Assembly: GCF_020283565.1 (NCBI RefSeq)
Contig: NC_060060.1
Span: 6,200,001 to 6,264,000 of the forward strand
Length of the DNA: 64,000 bases
Source of the DNA: Trifolium pratense
Taxonomy: Eukaryota; Streptophyta; Magnoliopsida; Fabales; Fabaceae
Direction of reading: 5' to 3'
Under the pieces are notes generated by a model. The model saw only the letters and a program-made list of their open reading frames with translations, was not told where the DNA came from and did no database searches. This document shows, piece by piece, positions 1 to 16,010 of the stretch; the first letter of the stretch is position 1, and every line of letters begins with the position of its first letter. The position numbers and the translations under genes are program-made.

Positions 1-6
1 GTTTCT

Positions 7-3600
<3,594 letters not shown>

Positions 3601-4125
3601 TTACACTATTTTTTAGTTTACTAAATTTAATTTTTTGCATTTCTTTTATTAATTAAGGGAGGGAAAGAATGGTTTTTTTTTATTGGGTTATCATATGATA
3701 TGGGTGACATTCTGAGGGGTCGATTCTGAGGGGTGGACAATAGATGTTATTATGAGAAAAAGATTATATAAAAAGATTTATTTTTTAGGTACATTAAAAG
3801 ATTATAGGTAATTTAAATTAATATGATATAATTTGGTATGATAATTGTAAATACTAGCGTATGAGAAAAAGATAAGTAATATTTCATAAGATTCAAATAC
3901 TCCCCACAATTTTAATATATATTTATTCACTTCAAATTGAAGCTTAATTAGCTCATGTGACTTAGCAGTTTTATACATTCAACTTGTTAATAAGGATCAA
4001 GTTTGCAAGTCACTCACATAGGCATATCATGGATGGGTTTGAAAAAAATGTCATAAGTTATGACTCATAACCCACTTATTCTACTATTATTATTCCCTAT
4101 GACAAATTGTTCCATTTAAATTAAA
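3601..4125. other. AT-rich intergenic DNA
   Basis: No gene is seen. A short direct repeat of TTCTGAGGGGT lies near 3710-3735. The rest is AT-rich and unassigned. Confidence 0.5.
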
Positions 4126-4905
4126 CTAGGGGTAAACCCGTGCGTTGCACGGGTTCGATTAAAATACATAATTAAAATATTTTTATAAATTAAAAATAAT
4201 AATTGTGATAAGTATAATCACATATTCGATTAAAATATATTGTTAAATATTTTTTACGATACGGTTATATTTAATATTATATATGTGTAAAAACAAAAAA
4301 AGTTGTTCAGAATTAAAATAATTTTTATTGAAATGATGTATCATATTTTATTTTAATTGTGTCATCGTATAAAATCTTAGTTTTCATTATATGAGTTGCA
4401 ATTTTAGTCACAAATCACTTTGCTTCTTTATTTTTAATGTATCACTTATTTATTTATTTTCAATAAGAGTTGGAGGTCATACATACTTATACTTGGTGAA
4501 AATATTGTTCATGAGTAATGTTGAACTAAGAAGTATGGTGGTTTTGACATTTTTTATCACGTGATCTCGTATTCTGAAAATTACCTATCAAATAACAACG
4601 TTATTGCTTACTCCTTTCTATACAATTTAAGATGCCAAATAACTTATCAACTTACCTCCCTCTCGTTCTCTTGAAGTTTCTTATCAATTATTCACTTGGT
4701 GAAATTTTATCCAGATTTTATTAGTCTCGATTTTTTTTGTCTGTTGTTTGTTTTTTTTTTCTATTGGGTTTTTCTCCGCTCATTTTGCTTTCAATTTTTT
4801 TATTTAATAATTTTTATTCGGATTTTCAATTTAATTTAGTAGTGCTTATTAGAATGCAGTACTCTTTTTTTATAGATGATTTGTTTTTTTTTTTCTTTCA
4901 TTTCA
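4126..4905 (-). mobile_element. Helitron-like 3' end, left copy
   Basis: On the minus strand the element ends in a perfect hairpin (9-bp arms at 4135-4143 and 4147-4155, 3-nt loop) followed nine bases later by CTAG at 4129-4126, with a T next. A hairpin, then CTRR, inserted before T, is the signature of a Helitron 3' terminus. The next 650-780 bp are homologous to the reverse complement of about 17570-18355. No Rep/helicase coding sequence is seen, so it would be non-autonomous. The 5' TC end was not located. Confidence 0.6.
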
Positions 4906-5380
4906 TGGGTTTGATTAAAACACACATTTAAAATACTTTTTATCAATAAAAATAATAATTATGATAAGTATAATCATATATAATTAAATGATTGTTAATA
5001 TTTTAAATATAGTAACATGGTTATATTTAATATAAATCTATATTAAAAATAAGAAGGTTATTTAAAAAAAAAAAGATTTTGTTTAATATTAACCTACATA
5101 GTAGATTTGTGTATATTAAGGACAACTAATATAATTTTTAGTGAATATCTGTTAATATTCATAAGTTTGAAGAGGTGAATTATATTTTATTCTAATAGTG
5201 TAATAGTATGAGAACTTAATTTTCTTTTTATGCATCGTGGTAGTATAGTCGCAACTTGCTTTGCTTTTTTACTTTTTTTTTTCTTACCGTTGTTTTTTTA
5301 CTTTTGTATGTTAGAGGTAGTCATGCTTGCCTTGTGCTGATATATTGACTTTGTTGAGCTGAGTTTTATTTATTATTATT
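4906..5380 (-). repeat. Decayed tandem copy of the Helitron-like sequence
   Basis: From 4906 the sequence repeats the order found after the hairpin of the copy beginning at 4126: an ATGGGTTTGATTAAAAC stretch, then the AATAATTATGATAAGTATAATCA block, then a GTTAGAGGTAGTCATGC block matching 4469-4485. Half of the hairpin is lost. It lies in the same orientation as its left neighbour. Confidence 0.5.
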
Positions 5381-5381
5381 C

Positions 5382-5393
<12 letters not shown>

Positions 5394-5449
<56 letters not shown>
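5394..5449. repeat. (TA)n microsatellite
   Basis: Uninterrupted TA dinucleotide run of about 28 units, next to the decayed Helitron-like copy. Confidence 0.95.
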
Positions 5450-5451
<2 letters not shown>

Positions 5452-5639
5452 GTTTACTACAAAAGGAATCACATATTGAGTTTTTGTTAATTAGTTTTGC
5501 TCGATGTGTGTGAAAATTGGCAATATAATTGTTTGAGTTTGTTTTCTTCCGGCTTTTATCGAAAAAATAAAAAGGTGCGTAATTTTATAATATTCTTTTG
5601 AATCTTTCTTTCCATTTCTCTTATTTACTATATCACATA

Positions 5640-5880
5640 AATAATTTGAAACAATGATGCAAATACTCCGTATGGACATGTGAAAGTTGTTTTCTCTTGA
5701 TCTGTCGGGTCTACAGCTATTTGATTATAGAAAGAGTAGTCGTCTAAGAAGCAATAAAAGGCTTGATCAGCCAGCCTCTCTAACATTTGATCCATATAAG
5801 GTAAATGAAAGTGATCCTTCCTTGTTGCTTGATTCAACCTCCTGTAGTCTATGCATATGCGCCACCCAGTAACTGTAATT
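5640..5880 (-). pseudogene. Ty3/gypsy reverse transcriptase fragment
   Basis: The minus strand reads the start of the reverse-transcriptase domain of a Ty3/gypsy LTR retrotransposon: a GWRICIDYRRLNQAT block, then a KDHFHLPYMDQMLERL block, then FYCFLDDYSFYNQI and an EKTTFTCPYGVFA block, all in one frame for about 75 codons. It stops before the catalytic YMDD box. No LTRs, gag, protease or integrase are seen nearby, so this is a short, dead piece. The family is clear from the block order; the lineage is not. Confidence 0.85.
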
Positions 5881-7263
5881 TACAAATTTTTTAATAATTT
5901 ATTATCGTTATAAGAAACTTGATTTTCTCGTACATTTATTTTTCTTATTGTAACTAATTTACAAATGAAGGTGGATTTGTGGTTTTATTTTCACGATTAC
6001 TTAAAAAGACAAATTTAATTGAATATAATAATTGCTTTATCACAAAGAATAAGTAATATCAAAATTAAAATGATGTTTTTTTTGTTACAATTAAAATGAT
6101 GGTTTTGTTGTTTTAATAATTTTAGTGATATTTTCCTTGAAAAAATAAGCAATATTGTTGTAGGGTAGTAAGTAAAAATATGGTATTATGAATAATAACA
6201 TATATAGTGGAAATGCACTCAAAGATATATACTTACATAAATTGTCACTTTTCATAGACTTCTTGAGCATCAAAGATGCAACAATGACAAAAATAGAGGT
6301 CTCTCTTTTATTCTCTTATCCTAATTCACATGAAAAAATTGTCAAATTTACGTTAAGAAATAGAAAAAATTAAGAAAAAAGTTAGAAAAGTAGGCTAACA
6401 AACATTATATTATATCAATAAAAATAAAGATTTCTAAAATTTTCACACAAAGTAAGAGTAACATAATTAATAAGTTGTTATATATATAGAAACTAATAAA
6501 TTGTGAAAAAGATGAAGAACCTATTGAAGAGCATCTATCCAAAAGTTGGTTGGAGAAAAATGATGATGAAAACTCAAATTTGCACTACAAACATTTAGCA
6601 TTTGTGCACAAAATCATATATTTATACACACAATGGTTAGGAATGAGAAAAGATGAAGGTTGAAAGGATTGAATGATAAATTTATTTGTCATAGTTAAGG
6701 AATAAGAGTTAAGGAATATGAAAGAATGGTAGTTTAAAAGTTGGTATGACAAAGTTATTTTTTTTTAAATAATAGCACAATAATAATTAATTAATAAACA
6801 ATATAACTAAAGTATTTTCTTCATAAAATTTATTTATTTTGTCAAGTATGAAAATTTTTTGAGTAGTAATTTTTTTTATTTGGTTTATTTATTTAAAGTA
6901 AATTTTTGCAAAGTGCAAATTATATTTATGCATGCGTAGTTTATATTTTATGTTTGGTAGTGTAAAATATGAAAGAACATATATCTATTCATTTTTTTCT
7001 TTTATAATTTGATTTTTTTTTTTGTCTTTTTTTCATTATTACTATTATTTATGTTATATGTTACACTTGCTACTAATTTAAATTACTTGAACTTCACATG
7101 TATAATTATCAACATCAATATAGCTTTTTTTTTTGTTCTTTGGAAAAAAAATATTGGGAGCCATTATTATTGTAACATATAGATAATTACTTTGGAGGAT
7201 GAATGGACATACAAAATAAATTATGTGACAAATTTTAAATAGATATGAGAGCTCTCTAAAGCA
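5881..7263. other. AT-rich intergenic DNA, nothing recognised
   Basis: Only short low-complexity reading frames occur here. No codon pattern, motif or clean transposon end was found. Confidence 0.5.
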
Positions 7264-7324
7264 TGCCACATCATCACAATGAAGGCCTAGGAGCAATTCA
7301 ACCTTCCTTTTACTAGTAAAAGAT
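7264..7324 (-). repeat. 61-bp inverted repeat, left arm, 3' of polygalacturonase
   Basis: The reverse complement of this segment matches 12847-12907 at 60 of 61 positions. It contains the 16-bp perfect palindrome CTTTTACTAGTAAAAG. The partner lies upstream of the polygalacturonase start, so the pair brackets the gene. Confidence 0.9.
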
Positions 7325-7402
7325 ATACAAGGCATTTATGCTTGTACATCTTCTCTTCGATCCTTTTTTTTTTTACTAAATCCTCAATCCTTCTCAGTAG
7401 TT

Positions 7403-7531
7403 TTTTTTTTTTTTGAAAAAGCTAAATTAATCCGCCCAAATTGATAACAGAGAGAATCAAACCTCAGACATCAAGAGGAGCACACTCTCAGGTCTCAAGT
7501 CAATACCAATATACATCAACCCAAGTGAGTT
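7403..7531 (-). mobile_element. tRNA-derived SINE, minus strand
   Basis: A 129-bp insertion flanked by a 17-bp target duplication (7386-7402 and 7532-7548, one mismatch). On the minus strand it starts with CACTTGGGTTGAT, has a pol III B-box-like GGTTTGATTC and ends in an A tail (plus-strand T run at 7403-7415). It is related to the elements at 8674 and 39281. Confidence 0.75.
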
Positions 7532-7918
7532 AATCCTTCTCATTAGTTGCTTCTTTTTTCTCACTAATTATTAGTTTTCATATTTGTTTTTTGAATTCAT
7601 CTTGATGTAATCTATCTCTTCTCACAAATAAGAAAGTGAAAGTGTAATTAACAAAGAAAAAATTGATAATTTATGAGATTTATCATGTGCAACCTTGCAA
7701 AAAATAGAAAAACCCCCTTTGTTTTACATTATTTATTATTTATTATATCCAAATGGAAGTAATAATAGAATAAAACTTTTAATTTGGTACACACTTAACT
7801 ATCTCACTCAACATTCCATTATACACAAACTAATTTAGAAATCAAACAAACAACTTCCTATATTTGTATAACTTTAATTTCCCTAGCTAAACACACTAAT
7901 TTTTTAAGAGTATAATCT

Positions 7919-8042
7919 ACGAAGCACAAATACATCAAACCTGAAATTAACATCGACACGTCGACACTAATAATATATGTTTGTGCCAAACACCGACACA
8001 TGTTAAACACCAGACACACTTTTAATCCGAAGTGTCGGTCAT
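7919..8042. repeat. MITE-like element of the 'CTACGAAGCAC' family
   Basis: Begins with CTACGAAGCAC and contains CGACAC/GTGTCGG inverted motifs. Similar units lie near 49611-49757, 54266-54420 and 63860-63980. This copy has poor right-end symmetry. Confidence 0.4.
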
Positions 8043-8050
8043 ACTTAAAT

Positions 8051-11000
8051 TTAGCAAGAACTTTCTTTGCTAGAAATTATTCCACCACTTGATTGTTTCC
8101 CTCTTTGAAGACAATCAACAGGAGGAACAATTTCAGTTTTCAACTCACCAAATGCTTTCCAACAAAAAGGAACATTAGATCTTTGACTTGCTTCTAGCTT
8201 TATTGTATCAAGTGTTATACCATTACATGGTAAACTATCACTACATGCAAAATACATAGGCTTTTTAGTGTATGTTCCTTTTACATTTGTATAATGTATG
8301 CTTGATACTGCTACTGCTGATGTTTCATTATGGCATCTTCCACCATCACAATAGTATTGATCAATTGTTATTGGAGTTTCAACTTCTGAAACTTGAATGT
8401 TTGAGAACATTATGTTTTGGACTGAGCCAGAGCCTCCCTGAGGAATATACAAACACAACAAATTTTAATTTGCTTAACTTTGGTTTGGATTATATAATTG
8501 CTTACAAATAAATTATAAGATATATATAATTTAGAAAAAATTGAGATGTAGAAACATATTATTTAAAAAATTTATCACTATTTTTTTCTAGATATTTGAA
8601 GAAGTCGTGTTGGACTGCGAACAATTTGAGTCGATCCAGATACACTAAAACAAGAGGACAAAGCTCATAATACTTTTTTTTTAACTTGGTTTTCGGCTTT
8701 AGGACCGATTAATCCAAGGGGATCAATCCCACCGTCCACTTGCGGGGCCCATTTAAAGTCAGAGTTTTTTTTCCTCTGTATGGACGTAGCCCACCGAAAT
8801 TGGCATCAGGGGGAAGGAAAATCGAACCTGAGACCTTGAGAGGAGCATACTCCAATGATTCAAGCCAACACCACTAGATCAGCCCAAGTGAGTTTAATAC
8901 CTATTTTTTTCTTTTTTTTTTTGGTAGAAATACCTATTTTTTTCTATCTAGATTCGAATACAAATTCTTAATTTTTTTAGTCACTTCTCACATGGACCTA
9001 CATCCATTAGTGAAAACCCAAGACATGTTTGATGTTTGAATTCGCAATAATTTCATATGAATCGTGGCAAAGCCATCGTGATTTTGATAAAAGTTGCACT
9101 TTGAATCTTCAACAAAATTACAGTGTCATTTTAATTTCGTCAAACTCCCTGTGACTTAATTGATTATTAGTAAAACAATTTAACAAAAAGAAATTCTCAC
9201 AAGTACTGGAAGATAAAAATAGTTATCTAATTTAATTTTGCTCAAAATTTTACCTGCCATGTTTTGATTCTCACACCAGTCAAGGTATTGTGTAGTGTAG
9301 TATCACGGACAGTGACATTTGAAACACAAGCTCTAGTGTTCTCTTTTCCAAGACTTCCAATGCTAATTCCATGACCAGGTCCACAATTCACATTGTGCAC
9401 CAATATATTGGAACAACCGGTTTGTATAGACACACAATCATCTCCTACATTATGAACAAGTGATACATATGAGATGCATTCCATTCAATTATTCTTTCAT
9501 TTTTTTCTATTACCATGTCAAAGTCAAAGGTATGAAATTTTTAGTGCGGACTAATTTTCATCAAAGAATGCGTGGGATACATAAGATGAGTTTTTTTCTC
9601 CCAAACGATTATTTTTCATATACAAGAGTCAAAGGTCGAACCTCTAACCATCTTCTTAAGAGACTCAAGTCCCTTGTCATATGTAGGAGTTAGAGATCGA
9701 ACTTCTAACCAACTCCGATTATTTTTCTACTAACTTATTTTTTGAACAAATTTTCTAAATAAAAAAATCATACATTTTTTGAAAATTAGAATTTGAGTTT
9801 TTCAAAAATTCAAAAAAACTTATAGAATTTGGAAAGTAAAAAATGGTTTAAAACTCATTCATTTTGAAAAATTGTGGGATTTAAAAACTTGATTGGGTAT
9901 AAGAATAAAATTATTAGCAATTGTTTTCACCCCATATTTCTAAAAAAAACACTTTTTTTTTTAGAGTATACTTTGGGACGGTATATTTTGACCGAAAACT
10001 ATACTTTTTTTAGACAACCAAAAATCATGTTTTTTTTTTCTGCATGTGTCATCCAAAATAATATTGGGGGTGTAGAAAGCCCCTCCCTTAACTTGTCTTT
10101 TGCTCCATTCCATCACATGAAGGAATATTTAAATATAATGGAGGGATTTTCTTTTGTTACCCTACTTATTTTCTCGCATGCCCTACAAATTTAGTAAAAT
10201 ACCCCCGTCCATTATTTAGATAGCAGACGCCATTTATAAAAATTTCGTATTTTTATAACGTCCGCTACTTATTTCAATTCCATCTTGTTATATTTAATTT
10301 CACACTTTATTATTTAATTTTGTGGATTATTCTTACCACAAGCAAGTGTGCTACTGTAGATAACAACATCTTGGGAATTTTGTAGGTGAATTCCATCGGT
10401 GTTAGGACTATCACCCGGTGATGAAACAGTTATATCAAAGACTTGAACATTTGTGCATGAATCAAACTTGAGATGGGTTTGTTGACTATTTTGAATGGTT
10501 ATACCGGTCACTGTTACACCATTACTTCCATAGAACCTTAGTGCCTACATAAAGCAAAAATATCAAAGTCACATATATGAGAAAATCATATAGTTTCAAA
10601 CTTTCAACGGTTATGGTAGGTTGACAACTAAAACTCATATTTATTGATCAATTTCGAATTATTTCAGTCTCTATAGTAATGTGGTTGATTTAGCGACAAA
10701 ATCTTGTTAATCGGTCGTTAAATAAGTTTTCACGACTGATTTACGAAATATTTCTATGTAAGGATTATTCGTACCGTGGGTTTGGTTTTTGGCAGTCCCC
10801 CATTGCCATTCCACCAAATAGAGCCTTGACCATCAATGACACCTTTTCCTTTAATTGTAATCTTATTTAGCTTAGTGAACTCAAGCCATTGCAAGGTACC
10901 TGACCCCCAAGATGAAGAACTTGTAGGAGCAATGATTTTTCCATCTAGCTGCATGTATTTTAATAAACACCATAGGTTAAATTTTGAGTTTGATTTCGAA

Positions 11001-12381
11001 GTATCTTTACAGAAAAATAACAATCAATCACAGATTATGTTATGTCTAAATTTTAAATACCCAACTAAAATCGAACATTTTAATGTTCTGACGGTTATTA
11101 ACTGTATCAACCTAACGTCCTAACCCATTATATTGAAGGCTCGAGTGAACCTTGACGCGAAGGCTTTATAAGCTAACAATATTGTCCGTTTTTTTTTTTT
11201 TTTTACTTTCATGATTCTTAAAAACCACATCCGTTTGTATTTATCTATCTGAACGAAGAAAAAAACGCCATCTTGTCCAAATTTACCGGTTCGAATGTGA
11301 GAAAAATCAAAATTTTTTTGGTTTGAGCAAATTTAAAGATGTGGTTTTTAAGAATCGTGAAAGTAAAAAAGTAGCTTTCAAATATATATTTTTTAGGCTC
11401 GAAGTCCTTTTGTCTTACTTGCTTGGCATTGGGCCGGCCATATGATTAGTTTATAAAATGTAGTAAGAAAATTGATGAACTATATTCTAAAACATTTAAA
11501 TATTCTAGTGCTTCTAGTGTTTTCATATATTGCATGAAAATGTAGGAAAAGTGAATAGAATAGTACTAACTATAATTCACCTGAAAAACAATGTTTGGCT
11601 GACAATTAGGACCTGAGAATGAAATTGGTTTTACTAGAAAAACAGAACCAGATGGAACAACCATTGTTGAGGCCTCAATCTTACAAGCAGCTGCCCATGC
11701 ATCTTCAAAAGCCTGCCATTTTGTAAACAAATAATATTACTAAGTAGATAGTTAAAATTAGAACATTGCGTAATACGCAGATCAAAGTTCGAATTCTGGT
11801 ACTCTCTCACTTATTCACCTTAAAAGGTGAAATTCTAACTATTAAAATATTTGACAAAAAAATATAACATAAATAAATGATACTATTAAAGGGTGTATAA
11901 TGAAAAACATGATAGAAACTGATATTGACCATATAACCATACATAAAAATATAATTAATGTGACAAAAGTTTATTTTTCCATGCTCTTGCATGTTCCAAA
12001 AGATTTTATTTTTATGAAAAAATTGGGAAAAATAAAATCACTTTTAATTAAAGTGTCACTAATAGTCAGACTTGCTAATGATCTTTTTACAACCATCAAC
12101 GAAAAAACTTGAACTTTATACATTTAGACGATAGAGTCAAAATAAAAATAAAAGATAGACAGACAGAAAGAGACTAAGAACCAATTTAAAATCACCTTTG
12201 TATCATCCGCATGTCCATCGCCTTTAGCTCCAAAATCTAATACATTAAAAGTAGTAGAGGAAGCTTTGAGTTTCCTCCAACGGTTGCCTCTTAAGGCACT
12301 ACAATTTTCAAAACTTGAAAACAAGACCAAAAATGCAATGGTGATGATCAATGTAATAGTGTTTAAGTTAATAGTCTTCAT
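8051..12381 (-). CDS. Polygalacturonase, GH28 pectinase (complete, 6 exons)
   Basis: Secreted enzyme hydrolysing alpha-1,4-galacturonan of pectin, used in wall loosening, cell separation or pollen. Exons on the minus strand: 12381-12196, 11712-11581, 10948-10775, 10544-10337, 9444-9254 and 8437-8051; all introns are GT-AG and phases close, giving 425 aa. Residues about 1-30 form a hydrophobic signal peptide ending near NCSA. All four GH28 signatures are present: NTDGIH (212-217, catalytic Asp214), GDDC (234-237, Asp235/236), GPGHGIS (255-261, His258) and RIK (292-294). Cysteines cluster near the C-terminus, as usual. The start is the only Met before the signal peptide. Endo versus exo action and tissue cannot be told. 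Introns carry a SINE (8674) and a hairpin MITE (11200). Confidence 0.96.
8674..8892 (-). mobile_element. tRNA-derived SINE in polygalacturonase intron 5
   Basis: On the minus strand: A-box-like TGATCTAGTGG, B-box GGTTCGATTTTCC, a GC-richer body and a terminal A run (plus-strand T run at 8674). About 220 bp and clearly homologous along its length to 39281-39511. The target duplication is not clear; only a short TAATAC is shared. Confidence 0.7.
9618..9715 (-). mobile_element. Short SINE-like insertion in polygalacturonase intron 4
   Basis: A 98-bp insertion between two copies of CGATTATTTTTC (9606-9617 and 9716-9727). The minus strand has two pol III B-box-like strings, GTTCGATCTC and GGTTCGACC. 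It has no clear A tail, so the SINE call is tentative. Confidence 0.45.
11200..11369. mobile_element. Hairpin MITE in polygalacturonase intron 2
   Basis: Terminal inverted repeats of 31 bp (11200-11230 and 11339-11369) match at 30 of 31 positions around a 108-bp centre. The 170-bp unit could fold into one long hairpin. The family was not recognised, and the flanking T and A runs hide the target duplication. Confidence 0.65.
11762..11862 (+). mobile_element. 5'-truncated SINE in polygalacturonase intron 1
   Basis: Plus-strand B-box-like GTTCGAATTCTGG, then CACTTATTCACCTTAA, a short GGTGAAATTCTAA body and an A-rich end. The CACTTATTCACCTTAAGGTG section also occurs in the minus-strand SINE at 26275-26398, so both belong to one family. 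Confidence 0.5.
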
Positions 12382-12846
12382 TTTAAAAGAGAGGGAGATA
12401 TATAAAAAGTGATAGGTGGAAGAATTTAAAGAGAAGTGATTTTCTTTAGTTGATATATATAAAAAAGGAAATTGAAGCTCTATTTATAGGAAAGAAAACA
12501 CTATGCACACATGAGCCAAATAGTATGAAGAAATAGTTGCATTTTTTTACAAGTAACTCAAGATGCATGCATTTGATGTTATTCACATGAGCATATTTAT
12601 TTTTATATTTTGAATTGACTCACCTGATGATCACATGAGTGGTTCATTTCATTAGTGAGATGATTATTTTTTACTTGCAATTTCATTTGTTCTGATTTTT
12701 TTATGTGAACAAACTACACTTTATATTTTCGCAGTTGTGACCCTTGATTTACGGTCTTTTTTTTTTAAGATATATAAAAAATAACACACAATATATATTT
12801 CAAATTTTCAATCAGTAATGTTGATTATGTTAAGTTGTTGAACGTT

Positions 12847-12907
12847 ATCTTTTACTAGTAAAAGGAAGGTTGAATTGCTCATAGGCCTTCATTGTGATGA
12901 TGTGGCA
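12847..12907 (+). repeat. 61-bp inverted repeat, right arm, 5' of polygalacturonase
   Basis: Matches the reverse complement of 7264-7324 with one difference. It lies about 470 bp upstream of the polygalacturonase ATG, inside its likely promoter region. Confidence 0.9.
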
Positions 12908-14820
12908 CCTCTAAAAAAACTCCATATTTTTATTGAAAATTTACCAACTTCTCTTAATTATTATTAAAAATATCTAAAATAAAATTTATCCTCCACAAAT
13001 TAAATTTCATGTCTAATGATTAATACATGAATAGAAAAAGAAACCCCCATAATTCCAAAAGACTATATTTTGGCATATATAAAATGATAAATATGGATTA
13101 ATAGAAAACGTAAATGACTAAATAATTAAGAGTAACCTAAATATCCATATACTTGCCCAAATAAAAAACTTAATTCGTATATATGGATCAATAAAACATT
13201 CATACGTAAAAACCAAAAAAATATATCGATATGTCACTAAAATATGTACATATAAATTATATGTATATATAATTTTTAGTATTGTTATTAAATATATATA
13301 ATCTAATTTTCTAAAAAAACCAAGATAAATCATATTAATATATTATTACACATTGCAAGAGGTTAAATCAACAATCAAACGGTTAGCTTATCAAAAAAAA
13401 AAAAAAACAATCAAACGATTAATTACAAGGGATAAAAACAATTATGATTGACCCTTAGGTATTCATATGATGCAACTATAATGCAAAATTATTATTATTA
13501 TATTATACAATTAACCCTCATGATTGTTGGAGTTCCTTTCAATAATTATATATAAAAAAAAAACTGTATGTTTTACCACAATGGTCTTTATAAATATTGA
13601 TACTCACACATCACTACTTGCCCATGGTCTCATATTTTGTAATCTTATTTTTTTCTTTTTTGTGTTTTCTAACCTTCTTTGTAGTAATTTCATCAAGTCA
13701 TGTCTACTCTTGAGTAAATCAACTACACTATCTTATTGTTTCAAGGAAAAATGTAATTCTATTTTCAAATGTATTTTCCTCATTGTTTTTGGGATATGTT
13801 CTTTTTTTTCTTTCAAATATAGCAATGAAATGTATATTCAAGAATAACATTGCGACAATGAAAAATATATATAACTGCAATTTCTTAACTTTTTTTTAGT
13901 GGTACTTGGTTTTAATAGAGAAGATTTGGAAATGTAATACAAGTTGGTCGTATGAAGCAAATTTGGAAGAATTTAATCTCTACTTGGTTAGAGGTGTTTT
14001 CATATGCTTAATCATCTTGGTTAGGATTCAAATAAGTGGATTGGGCTGGTACGAAGGTTTTCAAGTTTGCAATTGAGCTAAGTTGTATTTTAATTTCTTT
14101 ATTACTTTTAGAATAAACTCATTTAAGTCACTAAGAAAAATTGTAAGATTCCATTTAGTTTCTAAGACAAATATTTTGTTTGATTGATGAAGGAAAAGTG
14201 GCGTAGCAATTTAGTCACTACTTTACAATTTATACTTTTTTATTACACCAACATTTTAGCTACTAATTTTGATATTCCATTGCTTAAAAAGACACATAAA
14301 ATTAAAGATGCAAACAAATTAAAGAGAGGATAGTGGCATAAACCTCACTAAGAAAAATAAAATTAAACCAAAATAGAAAAGAAAAAGAATTAAGCATATG
14401 GTGAAAATGATAAACGAAACCACTAGCTAAATAATTCTGACAAATAAAAGGCAAAGAAATCTTAATAAGTAATATAAAATGTTATATTATATTTATCTAT
14501 TTTATTATTTAAATTACTCTCTAAGCATAATAGTATTTAGGAGATAAGATATTATAGTTATGAGTGAGTACATAGTGAGATAGTCTTAAGAATAAGATGA
14601 CATGTTGAATGTTAAATTCTTATAATATCATGCAAACTAAAAAAAGAAGAATAGTATTTCTTAATCTTTGTACTTTCGAACTGGTGGAGGGTGTTGAAGC
14701 CCTAGATTTAGACCCCCAAAAATAATTTTTTTGGTAAAGGATTTAGGCCCCAAATTTTTTTATCACCTTTATATTATAAGAAAAGTTTACAATCTCTATT
14801 AAAAAATCTTTTCATCATCT
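12908..14820. other. AT-rich intergenic DNA, nothing recognised
   Basis: A 107-codon open frame at 13524-13847 is a run of F/S/L/C codons of low complexity without a recognisable domain. No transposon ends were identified. Confidence 0.45.
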
Positions 14821-14821
14821 C

Positions 14822-15250
14822 TTTTAATTAAATTAAATCATTTTAATTTTAATTATCTTTAATTAAATCATTTTAATTTTAATTATCAATATATCAAATT
14901 ATCACTATATAACTTCTTACACAAGGGACCAACTAACTAAAATGAAAAATTAAATTAAAAGGACCAACTAATATATAAGATTTATATAACCACAAAATAT
15001 TCATGACTATTGAAATTCTTTCAATACTAATAAAAAAAACGTGTGTCTCTCTTCATTGCATAATTAATTGGTTCCTAAATGAAAAATTTAATTAAAAGGG
15101 ACCAATATAACCACAAAATATATTCTTTCAATACTAAGAAAGAAAAAAAAAAAGTGTCCAAGACTATTGGAATTCTCTTCATTTCATAGTTAATTGGTCC
15201 CTAAATGACAAATGAAAAATTTAATTAAAAGGGACCAACTATCGATATCG
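14822..15250 (+). repeat. Irregular tandem repeats (31 bp and about 130 bp units)
   Basis: A 31-bp unit (TTTAATTAAATCATTTTAATTTT...) is doubled at about 14822-14886. Then three degenerate units near 14936, 15070 and 15195 share AAAATTTAATTAAAAGGGACCA, and some share ACCACAAAATAT and TTCTTTCAATACTAA. The units are interrupted and variable in length. Confidence 0.6.
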
Positions 15251-15979
15251 ATTTATACATATCCATTAGAATTATCAAAAATTGGATGGATTTTCAAAAG
15301 AAATTGGATGTGGCACTCTATAAAAAAAGTTTACAATCTCTATTAAAACCTTTTCATATTTCATATAATAGAGTTACTCTAATAATAAATAATAAACAAT
15401 AATAATATATTAAAAAAAAAACTAACACAATTTATTGTTGTTGAATTGAGACAAAAATGAATTGCAAGCAATGAAAGGTGGAACGATGCATCATGTTATT
15501 GTTTTATTAATTGCATTGCAATATATTATTAAAATATATATTGTATGTTACAATTCCCTATTAATGCAATTGAAAACAAAGAATTCTTGGAGACACTAAT
15601 ATTGAATATGTAAATTTAGCTAATTATCAAACACAAGCTCTATATAAAGTTAACCCAAAAGCTAATTATCACCACCATATTGAATATGTAAATTTACATT
15701 GAAGTCTAGCTTCTATGTTTTAACAAAATTTTAATTTATCTATCTCATGGCAAAAACTCTATGGTTTCTTTGTCTGACATCTCCATGAGAAAAAGTTATG
15801 CATCTTCACCTTCCATATGTTAAAGTTACACATTATAGTCTCTTGAATTGATTTAAAAGCTATCGTGTGCATATATATATAGTTACATCATAAGTATATT
15901 GGTTTTTGTCCTTGGTAGGTGATGGTGTCTAACCTCTTAGAATATTAGGTATGTCTACATGTGATTGATTAAGAAATTG

Positions 15980-16010
<31 letters not shown>

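Noticed and set aside
13524..13847. 107-codon plus-strand open frame
   Set aside because: Low-complexity F/S/L/C composition of T-rich DNA, no splice-linked exons, no recognisable domain.
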